A DNA stretch of 64,000 nucleotides from Actinomyces qiguomingii (GTDB lineage Bacteria > Actinomycetota > Actinomycetes > Actinomycetales > Actinomycetaceae): assembly GCF_004102025.1 (NCBI RefSeq), contig NZ_CP025228.1, positions 2,728,001 through 2,792,000 of the forward strand. Reading direction: 5' to 3'. The position numbers and the translations under genes are program-made. Under the pieces are notes generated by a model, which was given only the letters and a program-made list of their open reading frames with translations, was not told the origin of the DNA and did no database searches. Below, one piece after another: positions 31,212 through 42,100 of the stretch. Within the stretch, counting starts at the first letter, position 1; each line of letters opens with the position of its first letter.

Positions 31212-33089
31212 ATGGCTGATTCCAATTCCACCTGGCAGACAGCGGACATCGGCGGCTCCCGCCTGCACCTGCCCCACGGGTCCATTCCGGCCCTGGACTG
31301 CGCAGTATGGGTCCTGGCGATTGTATTGGTCGTCTCCTTGAATATTGATGGCGGCACCCGTTATCCCGTCGGCACGGGCATGGGTGTGACGATTCTGCTC
31401 GCGCTGGCTGCGCAGTTGTTGGCCTGGGGCCTGTTCCTGCGGGGTCGTGCCCGCTTCGCCACGAGTGACGAGATGCCGCAAATCCTGGTCACCGATCTGC
31501 TGGTGGCGGCGGTGCTCATGCTCGTCTGCGCCTTGGCGCAGGACTCTCTGCTGCCGCCGGGGGCCGCGGCGGTGTCCGGCGCGGTCGCATTGACTCTGCA
31601 CCTGTTGGCGCGTTGGCTGTATCGGAGCTTCGTCACGTGGCTCCGACGGCCATCGGCGCACCGCAGCAGACGCACGATCGTGTTGGGCGCGGGATACGGA
31701 GGCACTCAGGCGATCAGTCTGATGCAGCAGGACCAAAACTACGTATTCACGCCAGTGGCGATCCTGGACGATGATCCGGCCAAACGCCACCTGCGCATCA
31801 GCGGTGTTCGTGTGCTCGGCCCATGGGACGCACTCGGGCAGGTGGCCGCCGAGACACGCGCCGATCTGGTGCTGCTGGCGGTCCCCTCCGCCGGTCCGGA
31901 CAAGGTCGACGACGTGGTGGAAAAGGCCCATGCCCTCGGCTTGGAGATCCGCATCATGCCCGCCATGAAGGAGCTAGTGGATCGTGCGCCCTCGTATCGT
32001 CCCGATGCCTCCCAGTTCCAGACAACCGATGTCTTCCGGCCCCCACAGATAGCGGACCTGCTGGGACGCCGGGAGATCGACACCGACGTCGACGCCATAG
32101 GCGCCTACTTGACCGGCGAGCGGGTTCTGGTGACGGGCGCGGGAGGGTCGATCGGCTCCCGGCTGTGTCAGGCGATCGCCCGCTACGAGCCGGCCCGGTT
32201 GATCATGGTGGACCGGGATGACTCGGCCCTGCACGCGGTCCAACTTTCGTTGGACGGCGAGGCGATGCTCGATTCTCCCGATCTGATTCTCGGTGACCTG
32301 CGCACCCCGGGCTTCATCCAGGCCCTATTCGACGAGAACCGGCCCACCATTGTCTTCCACGCGGCCGCCCTGAAGCACGTTACGCTCACAGAGCGCTTCC
32401 CGGAGGAGGCGTTCTTGACGAATGTGGCGGCCACGCGTGACCTGCTGCTGGCGGCGGCCAGCCATGACGTGCGGCGCTTCATCAACATCTCCACGGACAA
32501 GGCCGCGGACCCGCAGTGTGTGCTCGGCTACTCCAAGCGAGTGGCCGAGCGGCTCACGGCGACCATTGGCCGCACGCTGGCATCGGAGCGCCGCTTCATG
32601 TCGGTGCGCTTCGGCAATGTGTTGGGTTCACGAGGCTCAGCCCTGTTGACCTTCGCCTCGCAGCTGGAACGCGGACTGCCGCTGACTATCACGGATCCGG
32701 GCATGGAGCGCTTCTTCATGAGCGTGGATGAGGCCTGTCAGCTGGTGCTGCAGGCCGGGGTGCTCGGCCACTCTGGCGAGGTCCTGGTCCTGGACATGGG
32801 CGAGCCACACAACATTGAGGAGCTGGCACGACGCTTCGCCACTCTGATGGGCCACCCCGACGCCCAGGTCACCTATACCCGTGTGCGCCCGGGTGAGAAA
32901 CTCACCGAGGAGCTGTTTGGCCGGGATGAGGAGGATCGGCGTCCGAACCACCCGCTGATCTCGCAGACCGCGGTGCCGTCATATCCGATGCAGGAGCTTG
33001 AGGACATCGCGGACCTACGCGAACGCGCTCAGTGGGGTCAGCACGGCGCCTTGGTACGCCGTTGGATGGAAGCAGAGAGCGGGGCATGA
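31212..33089 (+). CDS. Membrane-bound nucleotide-sugar 4,6-dehydratase/epimerase (FlaA1/PglF/CapD type)
   Basis: 625 residues from ATG 31212 (GGAG upstream). Four membrane segments (about 30-50, 56-76, 90-110, 118-138) precede a CoA-binding-like domain (about 150-290, VLGAGYGGTQA) and an SDR domain with NAD-binding TGAGGSIG (308-315), STDKAADP (427-434) and GYSKR (440-443). It is predicted to make a UDP-4-keto-6-deoxy or epimerised amino sugar at the membrane, feeding the cluster's glycans. Its substrate cannot be told from sequence. Stop overlaps the next ATG. Confidence 0.88.
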   Translation: MADSNSTWQTADIGGSRLHLPHGSIPALDCAVWVLAIVLVVSLNIDGGTRYPVGTGMGVTILLALAAQLLAWGLFLRGRARFATSDEMPQILVTDLLVAAVLMLVCALAQDSLLPPGAAAVSGAVALTLHLLARWLYRSFVTWLRRPSAHRSRRTIVLGAGYGGTQAISLMQQDQNYVFTPVAILDDDPAKRHLRISGVRVLGPWDALGQVAAETRADLVLLAVPSAGPDKVDDVVEKAHALGLEIRIMPAMKELVDRAPSYRPDASQFQTTDVFRPPQIADLLGRREIDTDVDAIGAYLTGERVLVTGAGGSIGSRLCQAIARYEPARLIMVDRDDSALHAVQLSLDGEAMLDSPDLILGDLRTPGFIQALFDENRPTIVFHAAALKHVTLTERFPEEAFLTNVAATRDLLLAAASHDVRRFINISTDKAADPQCVLGYSKRVAERLTATIGRTLASERRFMSVRFGNVLGSRGSALLTFASQLERGLPLTITDPGMERFFMSVDEACQLVLQAGVLGHSGEVLVLDMGEPHNIEELARRFATLMGHPDAQVTYTRVRPGEKLTEELFGRDEEDRRPNHPLISQTAVPSYPMQELEDIADLRERAQWGQHGALVRRWMEAESGA

Positions 33090-34123
33090 TACTTGCCCTC
33101 ATCCTCGGCTTCCTGGCCGCCACGGTCACGTCGGTGCTGGCGACGCTGGTACTGATCCCGATGCTGCGGCGCGCCCAGGTCGTAGATATCCCAGTGGGGC
33201 GTTCACTACATGCGGCGCCAACGCCACGTGGCGGTGGCCTGGCCGTGGTGCTCGCGGCGGTGGTGGTGATGGGAGTTGCGCCCGCCGTTGCCTGGAACCG
33301 AGTCGGGTTCGCCGGCCTGATGGTTCACTTCAGCACGGTGATGCTGGGGTTCGTGGCGATTCTTGCCTTCGCGATCGTGGGTCTGGTGGAGGATCTGTTC
33401 GCTCTGTCCACACAGTCACGCCTGTGCCTGCAGTTGGGGCTGGGCCTGTTCCTGGGCCTGGCGGCAGCCGCGCAGGTGGGAGCCGATCCGTGGGTGGCGG
33501 TGCCGGTGGCCGTATGCGCGACCGGGGTGGTCAACGCCACCAACTTCATGGACGGGGCGAACGGACTTGCGGCTGGGCATGCGGTGGTATCGGCATTGTG
33601 GTTCGTGGTGGTCGCCGTGGCACAGCCGGTGCCGGGGCTGGGCTTCGTCATGATCACGGTGGCGGGGGCCGCCGCGGGGTTCCTGCCCTTCAACGCGCCC
33701 CGTGCCCGGCTGTTTCTGGGTGATACGGGCTCGTACGCACTGGGCGGCGCCTGGGCCTTCGCGGCCACGGTCTGTTTGGCCTCAGGGGTTGCTCCGAATG
33801 CGGCGGTGGCCCCGCTGCTGGTGCTGGTGACCGATGCCGGCTTCACCCTGTTCATGCGGGTGCGCACCGGGCAACGTTGGTACGAGCCGCATAAGCTGCA
33901 CGTATACCAGCGCCTGGTTACCTTCGGCTGGCCACACTGGGCCGTGGCACTGCTGGTGGCGGGCACGGCCGCACTGTGCTCGGCCCTGGCGTGGTTGGGG
34001 CTGGTGCTGGACCAGCAGGCGCTCGCCTGGGGGATCATCCTCATGGTGCTGGCCGCCTATCTGTACCTGCCCTTGGCGGTGGGAGCCGGTGACCCATTCC
34101 GCATGCTCAGGCCGGTGAGGTAG
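33086..34123 (+). CDS. Undecaprenyl-phosphate phosphosugar transferase (MraY/WecA/TagO family)
   Basis: 345 residues from the ATG of an ATGA overlap at 33086. Ten or so membrane segments; motifs PVGRSLHAAPTPRGGGLAVV, VNATNFMDGANGLAAGHA (metal-binding D-D region), and RLFLGDTGSYALGGAWAF, with a C-terminal PHKLHVYQRLV instead of the MraY HHH. These place it with WecA/TagO-type enzymes that put the first sugar phosphate on undecaprenyl phosphate. It probably primes the cluster's lipid-linked polymer. Confidence 0.88.
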   Translation: MILALILGFLAATVTSVLATLVLIPMLRRAQVVDIPVGRSLHAAPTPRGGGLAVVLAAVVVMGVAPAVAWNRVGFAGLMVHFSTVMLGFVAILAFAIVGLVEDLFALSTQSRLCLQLGLGLFLGLAAAAQVGADPWVAVPVAVCATGVVNATNFMDGANGLAAGHAVVSALWFVVVAVAQPVPGLGFVMITVAGAAAGFLPFNAPRARLFLGDTGSYALGGAWAFAATVCLASGVAPNAAVAPLLVLVTDAGFTLFMRVRTGQRWYEPHKLHVYQRLVTFGWPHWAVALLVAGTAALCSALAWLGLVLDQQALAWGIILMVLAAYLYLPLAVGAGDPFRMLRPVR

Positions 34124-34128
34124 GAGCA

Positions 34129-35373
34129 ATGAGAATCCTGCTGCTGACTCACTACTGGGCGCCGGAGACGGGCGCGCCGCAGAAGCGTTGGCGGTGGCTC
34201 GCCAGTGGTCTGGTAGAGCGAGGGCATGAGCTGGCGGTGCTGGCCCCGCCCCCGCACTACCCATCCGGGCGCCTGCTCGACGCCGATCCACGTCACGGCC
34301 CGGGTGCGGCCTGCCGGGACGCTACCGGGGCGATGATCCATCGCACCGCCTTCCGCCCTTACGACGCGGGTCTGGGCGGTCGGGGCGCTGATCAGGCGGT
34401 GGCGGCGGCCGACTCCCTGCGTTTGGGGTTGCGGCGCTTCACCGGATCACGGCGGCCCGACGTCGTCGTCGGCTCCGTTCCGGGATTGCCGACGCTGCCG
34501 GCCGCTCTAGCGCTGGGGCGGGCGCTGCACCGACCGGTGGTGGCCGAGTTACGCGATGCCTGGCCGGATATTCTGGACTCGGCCTCCAGCTGGGCCGGCG
34601 GGGACGGGCCCGGTCTGCGGCGTCGAGTCGCGAAGGCCATGCGCGGGGCCCTTCCGCCGGTCATCACCCGGTTGGAGCGCGACGCCGACGCCGTGGTCAC
34701 TACCACGGAGTCCTTCGCCGCGGTGCTACGCGAGCGCGGCCTGGGGCGGGTGGTCACGGTGCGGAACACCTCACCCACACTGGCGGTGCCGCCTCCGCCA
34801 GTACCGGCGTCGCGGGAGGACGGCGCCCTGCATGTGCTGTATCTGGGCACGGTGGGCCGGGCCCAGGGGATGGTCGGCGCGGTGCGGGCCGCGGCCCTGG
34901 CCGCCCGGCGGGGAGCACCAGTTGTGCTGCGGATCGTCGGCGAGGGAGCGCAGGTCGCGGCAGTACGCGAGGAGGCGGTGCGGCTGAATGCCCCGGTGCA
35001 GGTGTTGACTCCCATCCCAGCCCAGCGGGTGGGCGAACAGTACACGTGGGCGGATACGGTGTTGGTGTCCTTGCAGGACTGGCCAGCGATGTCGCTGACG
35101 ATTCCGTCCAAACTGTATGAGGTCATGGCCACCGGGCGGCACATCAGCGGCGCAGTGGCGGGTGAGGCTGCCGCAATCCTGCGCGCATCCGGAGCCGGCG
35201 ACGTCGTCTCTCCCCAGGATCCGCAGGCGCTGGCGGGGTTATGGGCGGGGCTGGCCGCCGATCGCAGCCGACTTTCCGCCACCGGTGGCGCGGGCTGGCT
35301 GGAGACGCATGCAGACCAGGCATCCCTAGTGTCCCGCTACGAGTCGCTACTGGAGGAGGTCGCGGATGTTTGA
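34129..35373 (+). CDS. Glycosyltransferase family 4 (WbuB-like)
   Basis: 414 residues, five bases after the WecA gene. GT-B N-terminal domain opening LLLTHYWAPETGAPQKRWRWL and a C-terminal nucleotide-sugar domain with LYLGTVGRAQGM, RIVGEGAQV, YTWADTVLVSLQ and SLTIPSKLYEVMATGRHISG. It should add an early sugar to the lipid-linked intermediate; donor unknown. Overlaps the next gene by 8 bp. Confidence 0.85.
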   Translation: MRILLLTHYWAPETGAPQKRWRWLASGLVERGHELAVLAPPPHYPSGRLLDADPRHGPGAACRDATGAMIHRTAFRPYDAGLGGRGADQAVAAADSLRLGLRRFTGSRRPDVVVGSVPGLPTLPAALALGRALHRPVVAELRDAWPDILDSASSWAGGDGPGLRRRVAKAMRGALPPVITRLERDADAVVTTTESFAAVLRERGLGRVVTVRNTSPTLAVPPPPVPASREDGALHVLYLGTVGRAQGMVGAVRAAALAARRGAPVVLRIVGEGAQVAAVREEAVRLNAPVQVLTPIPAQRVGEQYTWADTVLVSLQDWPAMSLTIPSKLYEVMATGRHISGAVAGEAAAILRASGAGDVVSPQDPQALAGLWAGLAADRSRLSATGGAGWLETHADQASLVSRYESLLEEVADV

Positions 35374-37105
35374 GGTTCAACGCTTGCGGAACCTGTCTTT
35401 GCTGGCGGCTACCGCCGCCCAACATCTGGGGGAGGATCCGCTGCTGCTGGCAGTGCAGGCGGCCAGGCGGCTGCCGCCCGGAGTGCGCAGACACCTGGCG
35501 CGGACCATCAGCGCCAGAGCAGGGACTGGCTCGGTGCGTTTGGCTCTGGGCGAGTTCCTCGCCGACCGGCATGCCCAGGCGGGCCAGGTGCTGGCACAGG
35601 TCGAGCCGCGCACTGTGGTGGGCCGACATCTGGCGGCTGAGTTGGCGGTCCAACTCGGCCGGGTCCTCCCAGACGCCGCCGCCCAGCCGCCGGTAGTGCT
35701 TGCTCGCCAGTTGTGGTCTCGGGGGCACTTGCAACAGGCGATTGGGATGCTCGACGGCGTGCACCGGGCGCAGGCACAGCGGGCACGGCTGCGTTCACAG
35801 CTGGCGGTGATGAGTCCGGGTTTCACGCTCCCGCCGGTCATCCCCTCCCCCGCCTGGTCGGTTCGGCGAACCGACGGCCCCGTACGCGTGTTGCACGTGT
35901 TGACCAATTCCTTCCCGCGCACCCAGTCGGGCTATGCGGTGCGCTCGCACGCGGTGCTGCGGGCTCAACGCGCTGCGGGCACCCAGGTACGGGCGGTCAC
36001 CCGGATCGGTTATCCGGTGACGGTGGGGATGGTCGGCGCGGCCAGGGAGGACGTAGTGGACGGGATCGAATATCGCAGACTGCTGCCGACCCGGTTGGCG
36101 CCGACGCCGGCGGCGCGGCTGGTGCAGATGACCCGCCTGCTGGCGCGCGAGGTGGAGGCATTCCGCCCGCAGGTGCTGCACACGACCACGAACTTCCAGA
36201 ACGCTTTGGTCACGCGGGCCGTGGCCCGGTCATACGGGCTGGCGTGGGTGTATGAGATGCGCGGCGTGTTGGAGCAGACGTGGGTGGCCTCCCGCCCGGC
36301 CGACCAGCAGGCGGAAGCCCTGGAATCGGAACGGTTCCGCCTACTGCGCGCCAAGGAGACGGAGATGGCGCTGGCGGCCGATGCGGTGGTGGTCCTGTCG
36401 CAGGTGCAACGTGAGGACCTGATTGAGCGTGGCGTACCGGCCGAGCGCATCAGGATCATTTCTAACGCCGTGGATGATGCGGTGTTGGAGGCGCCCGAGG
36501 TGGGCGCGGCGCAGGCGCGAGCCGGGCTGGGGCTGCCGCGCGATGGCTTCTGGGTAGGTTCTGTCTCCTCCCTGGTGGACTATGAGGGCTTTGACGTGCT
36601 GTTGGAGGCGGTGGCCCGGTGTCGTGCGAACGGTGTGGATGTGCGCTGCCTGCTGGTGGGCGACGGCGTGAGTCGACCGGGGTTGGAAGCGCACGCAGCC
36701 GAGCTCGGCCTGGGGCCGCAGGTGTGTGTGTTGCCGGGACGGGTGCCGCAGGATGAGGCTCTGGCCTGGTATCAGGCGCTGGACCTGTTCTGTGTGCCCA
36801 GGAAGGACACACCGGTGTGCCGATCGGTGACACCGATCAAGCCCTTCACTGCCATGGCGCTGGGGCGACCGGTGCTGGTGTCCGATCTGCCGGCCCTGCG
36901 GGAGGTGGCTGCCCGGGGGGAAGGCGCCGTTTTCCCCGCGGAGGACGTCGTGGCCTTGGCCACGGCCATGAGCACCGCGGCCGGGCACCCAAGGAATGCG
37001 GTAGCTAGCGGGCAGAATGGGACTCGCCCCGGTGTTCCCGCCGGTCTGCCCACATGGAGTCGTAACGGCGGCCTCTACGCCGCACTGTATGAGGAGCTTA
37101 TATGA
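35366..37105 (+). CDS. Glycosyltransferase family 4 with extra N-terminal helical domain
   Basis: 579 residues. Residues 1-160 are a helical Ala/Leu/Arg-rich extension; the GT4 enzyme follows, with VLTNSFPRTQSGYAVRSHAVL, WVYEMRGVLEQTW, GVPAERIRIISNAVD, VGSVSSLVDYEGFDVLLEA and VSDLPALREVAA. It is somewhat unusual that SVTPIKPFTAMALGRPVLVSDL has P-L rather than E-G-x-P. The extension has no catalytic motif and may bind a partner or membrane. Stop overlaps the ABC permease start (ATGA). Confidence 0.85.
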   Translation: MFEVQRLRNLSLLAATAAQHLGEDPLLLAVQAARRLPPGVRRHLARTISARAGTGSVRLALGEFLADRHAQAGQVLAQVEPRTVVGRHLAAELAVQLGRVLPDAAAQPPVVLARQLWSRGHLQQAIGMLDGVHRAQAQRARLRSQLAVMSPGFTLPPVIPSPAWSVRRTDGPVRVLHVLTNSFPRTQSGYAVRSHAVLRAQRAAGTQVRAVTRIGYPVTVGMVGAAREDVVDGIEYRRLLPTRLAPTPAARLVQMTRLLAREVEAFRPQVLHTTTNFQNALVTRAVARSYGLAWVYEMRGVLEQTWVASRPADQQAEALESERFRLLRAKETEMALAADAVVVLSQVQREDLIERGVPAERIRIISNAVDDAVLEAPEVGAAQARAGLGLPRDGFWVGSVSSLVDYEGFDVLLEAVARCRANGVDVRCLLVGDGVSRPGLEAHAAELGLGPQVCVLPGRVPQDEALAWYQALDLFCVPRKDTPVCRSVTPIKPFTAMALGRPVLVSDLPALREVAARGEGAVFPAEDVVALATAMSTAAGHPRNAVASGQNGTRPGVPAGLPTWSRNGGLYAALYEELI

Positions 37106-38028
37106 ACGCGCAGCCGCAGGAGTCATTCTCCATGACGTGGCTCGACCGCGCGTACGACGAGTACGTGCGTAGTTCCCATGTGGTCTCCGCGCAGCAGCTC
37201 CAGGAGCTCTCCCCCGTGGGCCGACGCCCGCGACTCGGGGAGTACGTTGGACAACTGTGGCAGCGTCGGCACTTCATCTGGGCCGACGCCCGGGCTAAGG
37301 CACTGGGGTCTCAACGCGGAACTCTGCTCGGTAATGCATGGTTGATCGTTAAGCCGATGCTGGACTCCCTCGTGTTCTTCGTCATCTTCGGCATTTTGCT
37401 GCAGACGTCCCGGGGGATCGATAACTTCATCGGCTATCTGATCGTCGGCGTGACGCTCTTCCCACCCCTGCAGCGGGCGATCACGGGGGGCAGCCAGGTC
37501 ATCAGGAACGGCCGGAATATGATCCGGGGTTTCTCCTTCCCTCGCGCTGTTCTGCCGATCTCCTACACTTTGCGTTCAGCGATCGACACGCTGCCGCCGT
37601 TGGTGGCGGTTTTGCTGCTGGTGATGATCTTGCCGCCGCATGCGCTGCCCACCTGGCACTGGGCGCTGGTGTTCCCCATCTTCCTGCTGCAGTTCATATT
37701 CGGGCTGGGATTGACGTTCTTCGCCGCACGTATCACTGCACTGTTGCCGGACATGCGCAATATTTGGCCGTTCCTGACCCAGTTCTGGTTCTACGGTTCG
37801 GGCGTCTTCTTCTCCTATGAGCGCTTCGTAAACCATCCGACCATGCTTTCCTTCATGGATGTGAATCCCGGGTATCTGATCCTCACCATGTACCGCGACT
37901 GCATCTTGTACGGCGCCGTACCCAATGGGCGTTCATGGGCATTGTTGGCCGCCTGGTCGCTTGGCACCATGGTTCTAGGATTCGTGTTCTTCTGGGTCAA
38001 GGAGGTGGACTATGGAGTGGAGCGCTGA
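37102..38028 (+). CDS. ABC-2 type polysaccharide/teichoic acid exporter permease (TagG/Wzm type)
   Basis: 308 residues. After about 75 cytosolic residues there are six membrane segments, with FVIFGILLQTSRGIDNFIGYLIVGV and QFWFYGSGVFFSYERF typical of ABC-2 polysaccharide exporters. Partner of the ATPase encoded directly after it (17-bp overlap). Together they should flip the completed lipid-linked polymer across the membrane. GC drops to about 53-58% here. Confidence 0.9.
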   Translation: MNAQPQESFSMTWLDRAYDEYVRSSHVVSAQQLQELSPVGRRPRLGEYVGQLWQRRHFIWADARAKALGSQRGTLLGNAWLIVKPMLDSLVFFVIFGILLQTSRGIDNFIGYLIVGVTLFPPLQRAITGGSQVIRNGRNMIRGFSFPRAVLPISYTLRSAIDTLPPLVAVLLLVMILPPHALPTWHWALVFPIFLLQFIFGLGLTFFAARITALLPDMRNIWPFLTQFWFYGSGVFFSYERFVNHPTMLSFMDVNPGYLILTMYRDCILYGAVPNGRSWALLAAWSLGTMVLGFVFFWVKEVDYGVER

Positions 38029-38923
38029 GGCGAGGGAAGATTCGGTGATGACCGATCCGACCGTCGTTGTTCGGAGCGTGCGCGTGCGCTATCGCTCCCC
38101 TTCCAGTGATGCCGCCGTCATGCGCGCCGTCTCACCAACCACGCGTGCCTTGCTACGACTCACCGGACAGCGGCCGAAGGTGACCGTGGACGCACTCAAG
38201 GGGGTGTCCCTGGTGGCACGGGCCGGTGAGTCGATCGGTATCCTCGGCCGCAACGGCTCGGGTAAGTCCACACTGCTGCGGATTATCGCTGGTCTGGAGA
38301 CGCCGTTAAGCGGCACGGTCATGGCCCGGTCAACCCCGGTGCTGTTAGGTGTGAATGCGGCCCTGGTGCCTGACCTTCCCGGGGAGCGGAACGTCATCCT
38401 TGGCTGTCTGGCCATGGGATTGTCGAAAGCGCAGGCCCACGAACTGCTGCCGGAGGTGGTGGAGTTGGCCGGCATCGGCAAGGCCATCTACCGTCCGATG
38501 AAGACCTACTCCTCGGGTATGGCCTCACGCCTCCGGTTCGCGATCGCCGCCGCGGCGAACCCAGACATTCTCTTGATCGATGAGGCGCTAAGCACGGGCG
38601 ACGCGGCTTTTAAGGAGCGCAGCGAGCGCAAGATGGCAGAGCTGCGCAAGGCTGCGGGCACCGTGTTCATCGTGAGCCACGCGGCGCAGACGATCGAGGA
38701 GATGTGTTCGCGGGCGATTTGGCTGATGGAGGGCGAGATTATCGGCGACGGCCCGGGCCCAGAAATTGCCCACGACTACCGCTGGTGGTCCTGGAACATC
38801 ACCAAGAATGAGTTCGCCAAGGCTGACGAGATCCTGGCCCGCTGCCGCGACAAGTGGGCGGCACGGGAACCTGTCATCGCCGATCCCGACATCTACAAAC
38901 GCTCACCAAGGCACGCATATTAG
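38012..38923 (+). CDS. ABC exporter ATPase (TagH/Wzt type)
   Basis: 303 residues from ATG 38012, five bases after AAGGAGGT; ATG 38048 is an alternative. Walker A GRNGSGKS (79-87), signature YSSGM (166-170), Walker B ILLIDE with E191, and H-loop VSHA. The glyphosate-type spacing between AGLETPLSG and LLGVNAALVPDLPGERNV is that of teichoic acid/O-antigen exporters. No extended substrate-binding C-terminus of the Wzt type is present; the C-terminal 60 residues are short, helical and basic. Last gene of the rightward operon. Confidence 0.92.
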   Translation: MEWSAEAREDSVMTDPTVVVRSVRVRYRSPSSDAAVMRAVSPTTRALLRLTGQRPKVTVDALKGVSLVARAGESIGILGRNGSGKSTLLRIIAGLETPLSGTVMARSTPVLLGVNAALVPDLPGERNVILGCLAMGLSKAQAHELLPEVVELAGIGKAIYRPMKTYSSGMASRLRFAIAAAANPDILLIDEALSTGDAAFKERSERKMAELRKAAGTVFIVSHAAQTIEEMCSRAIWLMEGEIIGDGPGPEIAHDYRWWSWNITKNEFAKADEILARCRDKWAAREPVIADPDIYKRSPRHAY

Positions 38924-39120
38924 TAACCGCACCATACAGGCACTTTCTCGTCGTCATCACGCGCTACTCCGCAAGAAGGACCAAAATCGCTAGCGGACCC
39001 GACGCGGCTGGACGAGGCCGAAACTCGAAACCGCATTATCGACCATCGTTCCGACGCGAGAACACCCAGCCGCTACACGCAATCCCCAAATGGAAACAAT
39101 ATAACGCCCGCCCGAAAGCC
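38924..39120. other. Convergent gap between the two glycopolymer operons
   Basis: 197 bp of clearly lower GC than the rightward genes. No gene and no clear hairpin were found. It marks where the rightward TagGH-type operon and the leftward operon meet. Confidence 0.5.
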
Positions 39121-42100
39121 TCATGACACCCCGGGGAAAAAGGCCTCACGGAACTTCCGAAACGCCTCCCCGTTATAAGCATGAACATCTATGGCAGACG
39201 GCTCGACCTCACGCGAAACCAGTGCGCGGACTCCCTCTGCGACACCCGCATCGGTGCTCGGGACAAGAAGTCCACCAAACGCCTCAATGATGCTCCTAGG
39301 GCCAGGAATGTCAGTTGCCGCCACTGGCACGCGGAGATACATCCCTTCAAGCAACGCTATTCCCTGTCCTTCCCAACGGGAAAACAGACAGAGACCTGCC
39401 GAGCGCGCGATAACAGGGTAAGGGTTCTCCAGGAAGCCGAGCATTAGAACGTCGCCATTTAATCCAGCCCCATGTATCTCGTTCTCAACAACGGCTCGAG
39501 AAGGACCATCCCCAACAATCACCAGGCCAAGATTATTCCGGCACTCAACGCGCGCGAAGCCACGTATCAACCTGTCATACCCCTTCTCCGGCGAAAGCCT
39601 ACCAACTGCGACGACATAACCGTCGTGCCCAGTCAAAAAATCGACTAGCTTCTCGGGGAGAGCCTCACGGGCAAGCCCATCGATACGATGCGCATCCACA
39701 AGGTTGTTAACCGAAATCGAGCGACTCCCCACACGCAGCGCAGGGAACGCTTCGCAATTTGCGCGCTCTGCTGACTCAGATACTGAAACCGCAACATCAA
39801 AATCATCGTACAGTCGAGTTACCCTCGACAACTCGACATGCTTCTCGCGTCGTTCCGCGTCCATTTCACTATGTAGGAAAATCCCGGTCCGCGTTCCCTC
39901 AGGCGCTCCAGCCATTATACGCGCCCAAAACCTCGAATAACCGTCGAAGTCAATCGATGCATCAAACCTGGCGCCGCCAAACATCCTCCGGAACTCGCGC
40001 GCGTAGGCACCGCGGACCACAGATACCTGTTCTTCCACGAGACGCACCCATCCGTCGAACTCGAGCTGGTTGACATACTGCTCCACCGGTGTCAGCGTAA
40101 GCCCACCACTACGCGGCAAAACCGACACACCATCAGGAAATATTCTCAGCTGATCGGCGCGGGAACTCTCAGTCGTGAGGCTGCTACGATCAACAAGAAC
40201 CGTCGCACTTCCAGGTCCGTTCTCTTCTATGAATGCGGCACACAACGATCGCAGCGAAGCGGTTATACCATTCGGAATGCACGAGGCACGCAGCACCATT
40301 GTTCTACCTCTACGCCGTTCCGGTATCTGAGTAGACGGAGCGAGAAGTGTTTCGAGGAGCCGCTCAGATGCATGTCCATCCTCTCGGTTTACAAAAGCCA
40401 GACTAGCGCTCCTCCTCGCATCCTGCCAGTCGTCCTCCCCTTCCAAAATCCGCGCAAGCGATCCTACGGTGTCTTCCAAAGTTGTGTGCACGGGTCCAGG
40501 CATCGGGACGTCGTACATGCCACGCTCGGACGTGTAAGACTCAAGATCGTAGCAGTAGAAGACTATCGGGCGATCCCTAACGAGGTAGTCAAAGTACACG
40601 GACGAATAGTCTGTAACTAGCACGTCAGCGACCGCGAGGAGGTCATACAGATCGACATCGAGAGGGACCATGAAGCGTTCCAAAGCTGTCCCCTTAGCCA
40701 ATTCACGGACGAATCTGTGAGCCGAATAGACTACCTGGTAACCGGCACGTTCAAAGGCCTCGAGTGCTTCGATTTCCACTATAGGATCAAACTCGATCTC
40801 GCCTCCCGCATTGATCTGCCCTCTCCAAGTCGGAACGTAAGCAAGCAAAGGCCGCTGCGTCCCATCGGTGATGACGGCTGACACATCCGCTTGCGCACCC
40901 TCATCCTTGAAAATATTGTCGATCCGGGGAGTACCATCCAGCACAATCCTCCCCGGGAAAATACGCTCTACGTCATCTTCCTTAAGCAACACGTCTGCGG
41001 TCCACTGATTTCCAACCGCGAGCTCGGTACATTGAAGCATGTTTCTTGCAATGTTACCGTATCCAAGAAATTCGTTTGAAATCGCCTTTCCCATCGCCTT
41101 GAGCGGTGTGCCATGCCAAGTATTGAGATATTTCTGCCCGTCGCGTCTAATGAAATAACTTCCAAATGACGTATTATTAACGAGGTATTTCGCAGTTGCG
41201 AGGTAACGGAAATAGAGTGGTGTCTCGCGGCGCACGAGAACAACATTCCTCAATCCGAGAACATCCGCGGGTAAGTTTGTATCATCGTTGACGACCCAAA
41301 CATGAGTGAAATTCCTGGTCCGCTCTGACGACAGAGCCGCATGAAAAATCGCGCGCGGGTTGCAAGAGATGCTTGAGCCATGACCAACTTCATACAAAAT
41401 TGTCTTGTCGTCGATCGGAAGCGTTTGCATATCCTCAACGTATCCCTGAAGGAATCGCTTAAACGTGTCATTTGAGTAACGCGCTGCGTCAACGTAGGGA
41501 GTCACTGACGGGTGCATTCGAGAGAACACCAAGATCGCGCGATCTACATCGGCTCTAGACTTCAGAAGGAGCCAGCCAAGGATCCACGCGTCTTCGGGGT
41601 CGAGGTTTTCACCGGCCGCAAACTGGTATTCGGCGACCGTGAGGGCTTGCTCGAAGTCACCACGACTAAGCAGTTCCCTAATGACACTACGACGTTCCTC
41701 AGCAACCAGTGCACTCGGACGACAAGAACTACTAGCTCCGCGAATCATGTCATCAGGAATAGCCGGTCGATATGTCGAAGACGATTTGTTGTCGAGATCC
41801 ACTTCGGGCCATTTCTTACGCTCGGCGCACGCCAGGAAGCAAGCTACAGCTGCCTCGCGATTGTTCTGCATAAGCGCCATTCTTGCTGCATGGAACATGC
41901 CGTGAGAATTGTCTCGGCGCCCGACGGTTGCCGCCGCAAGATATGTATCATAGGCAGCCCTAAAGTCCTGCCGACGTTCGAGGCAAGCAGCCAGACGAAA
42001 TGTGGTGTACTGTCTCTTCGGAGCAATCTGAACCGACATCGCGTAAGCACGTGACGCTTCACTCCACAAGAAGCAGTTCTCTAGCGCGATGCCGAGCTGA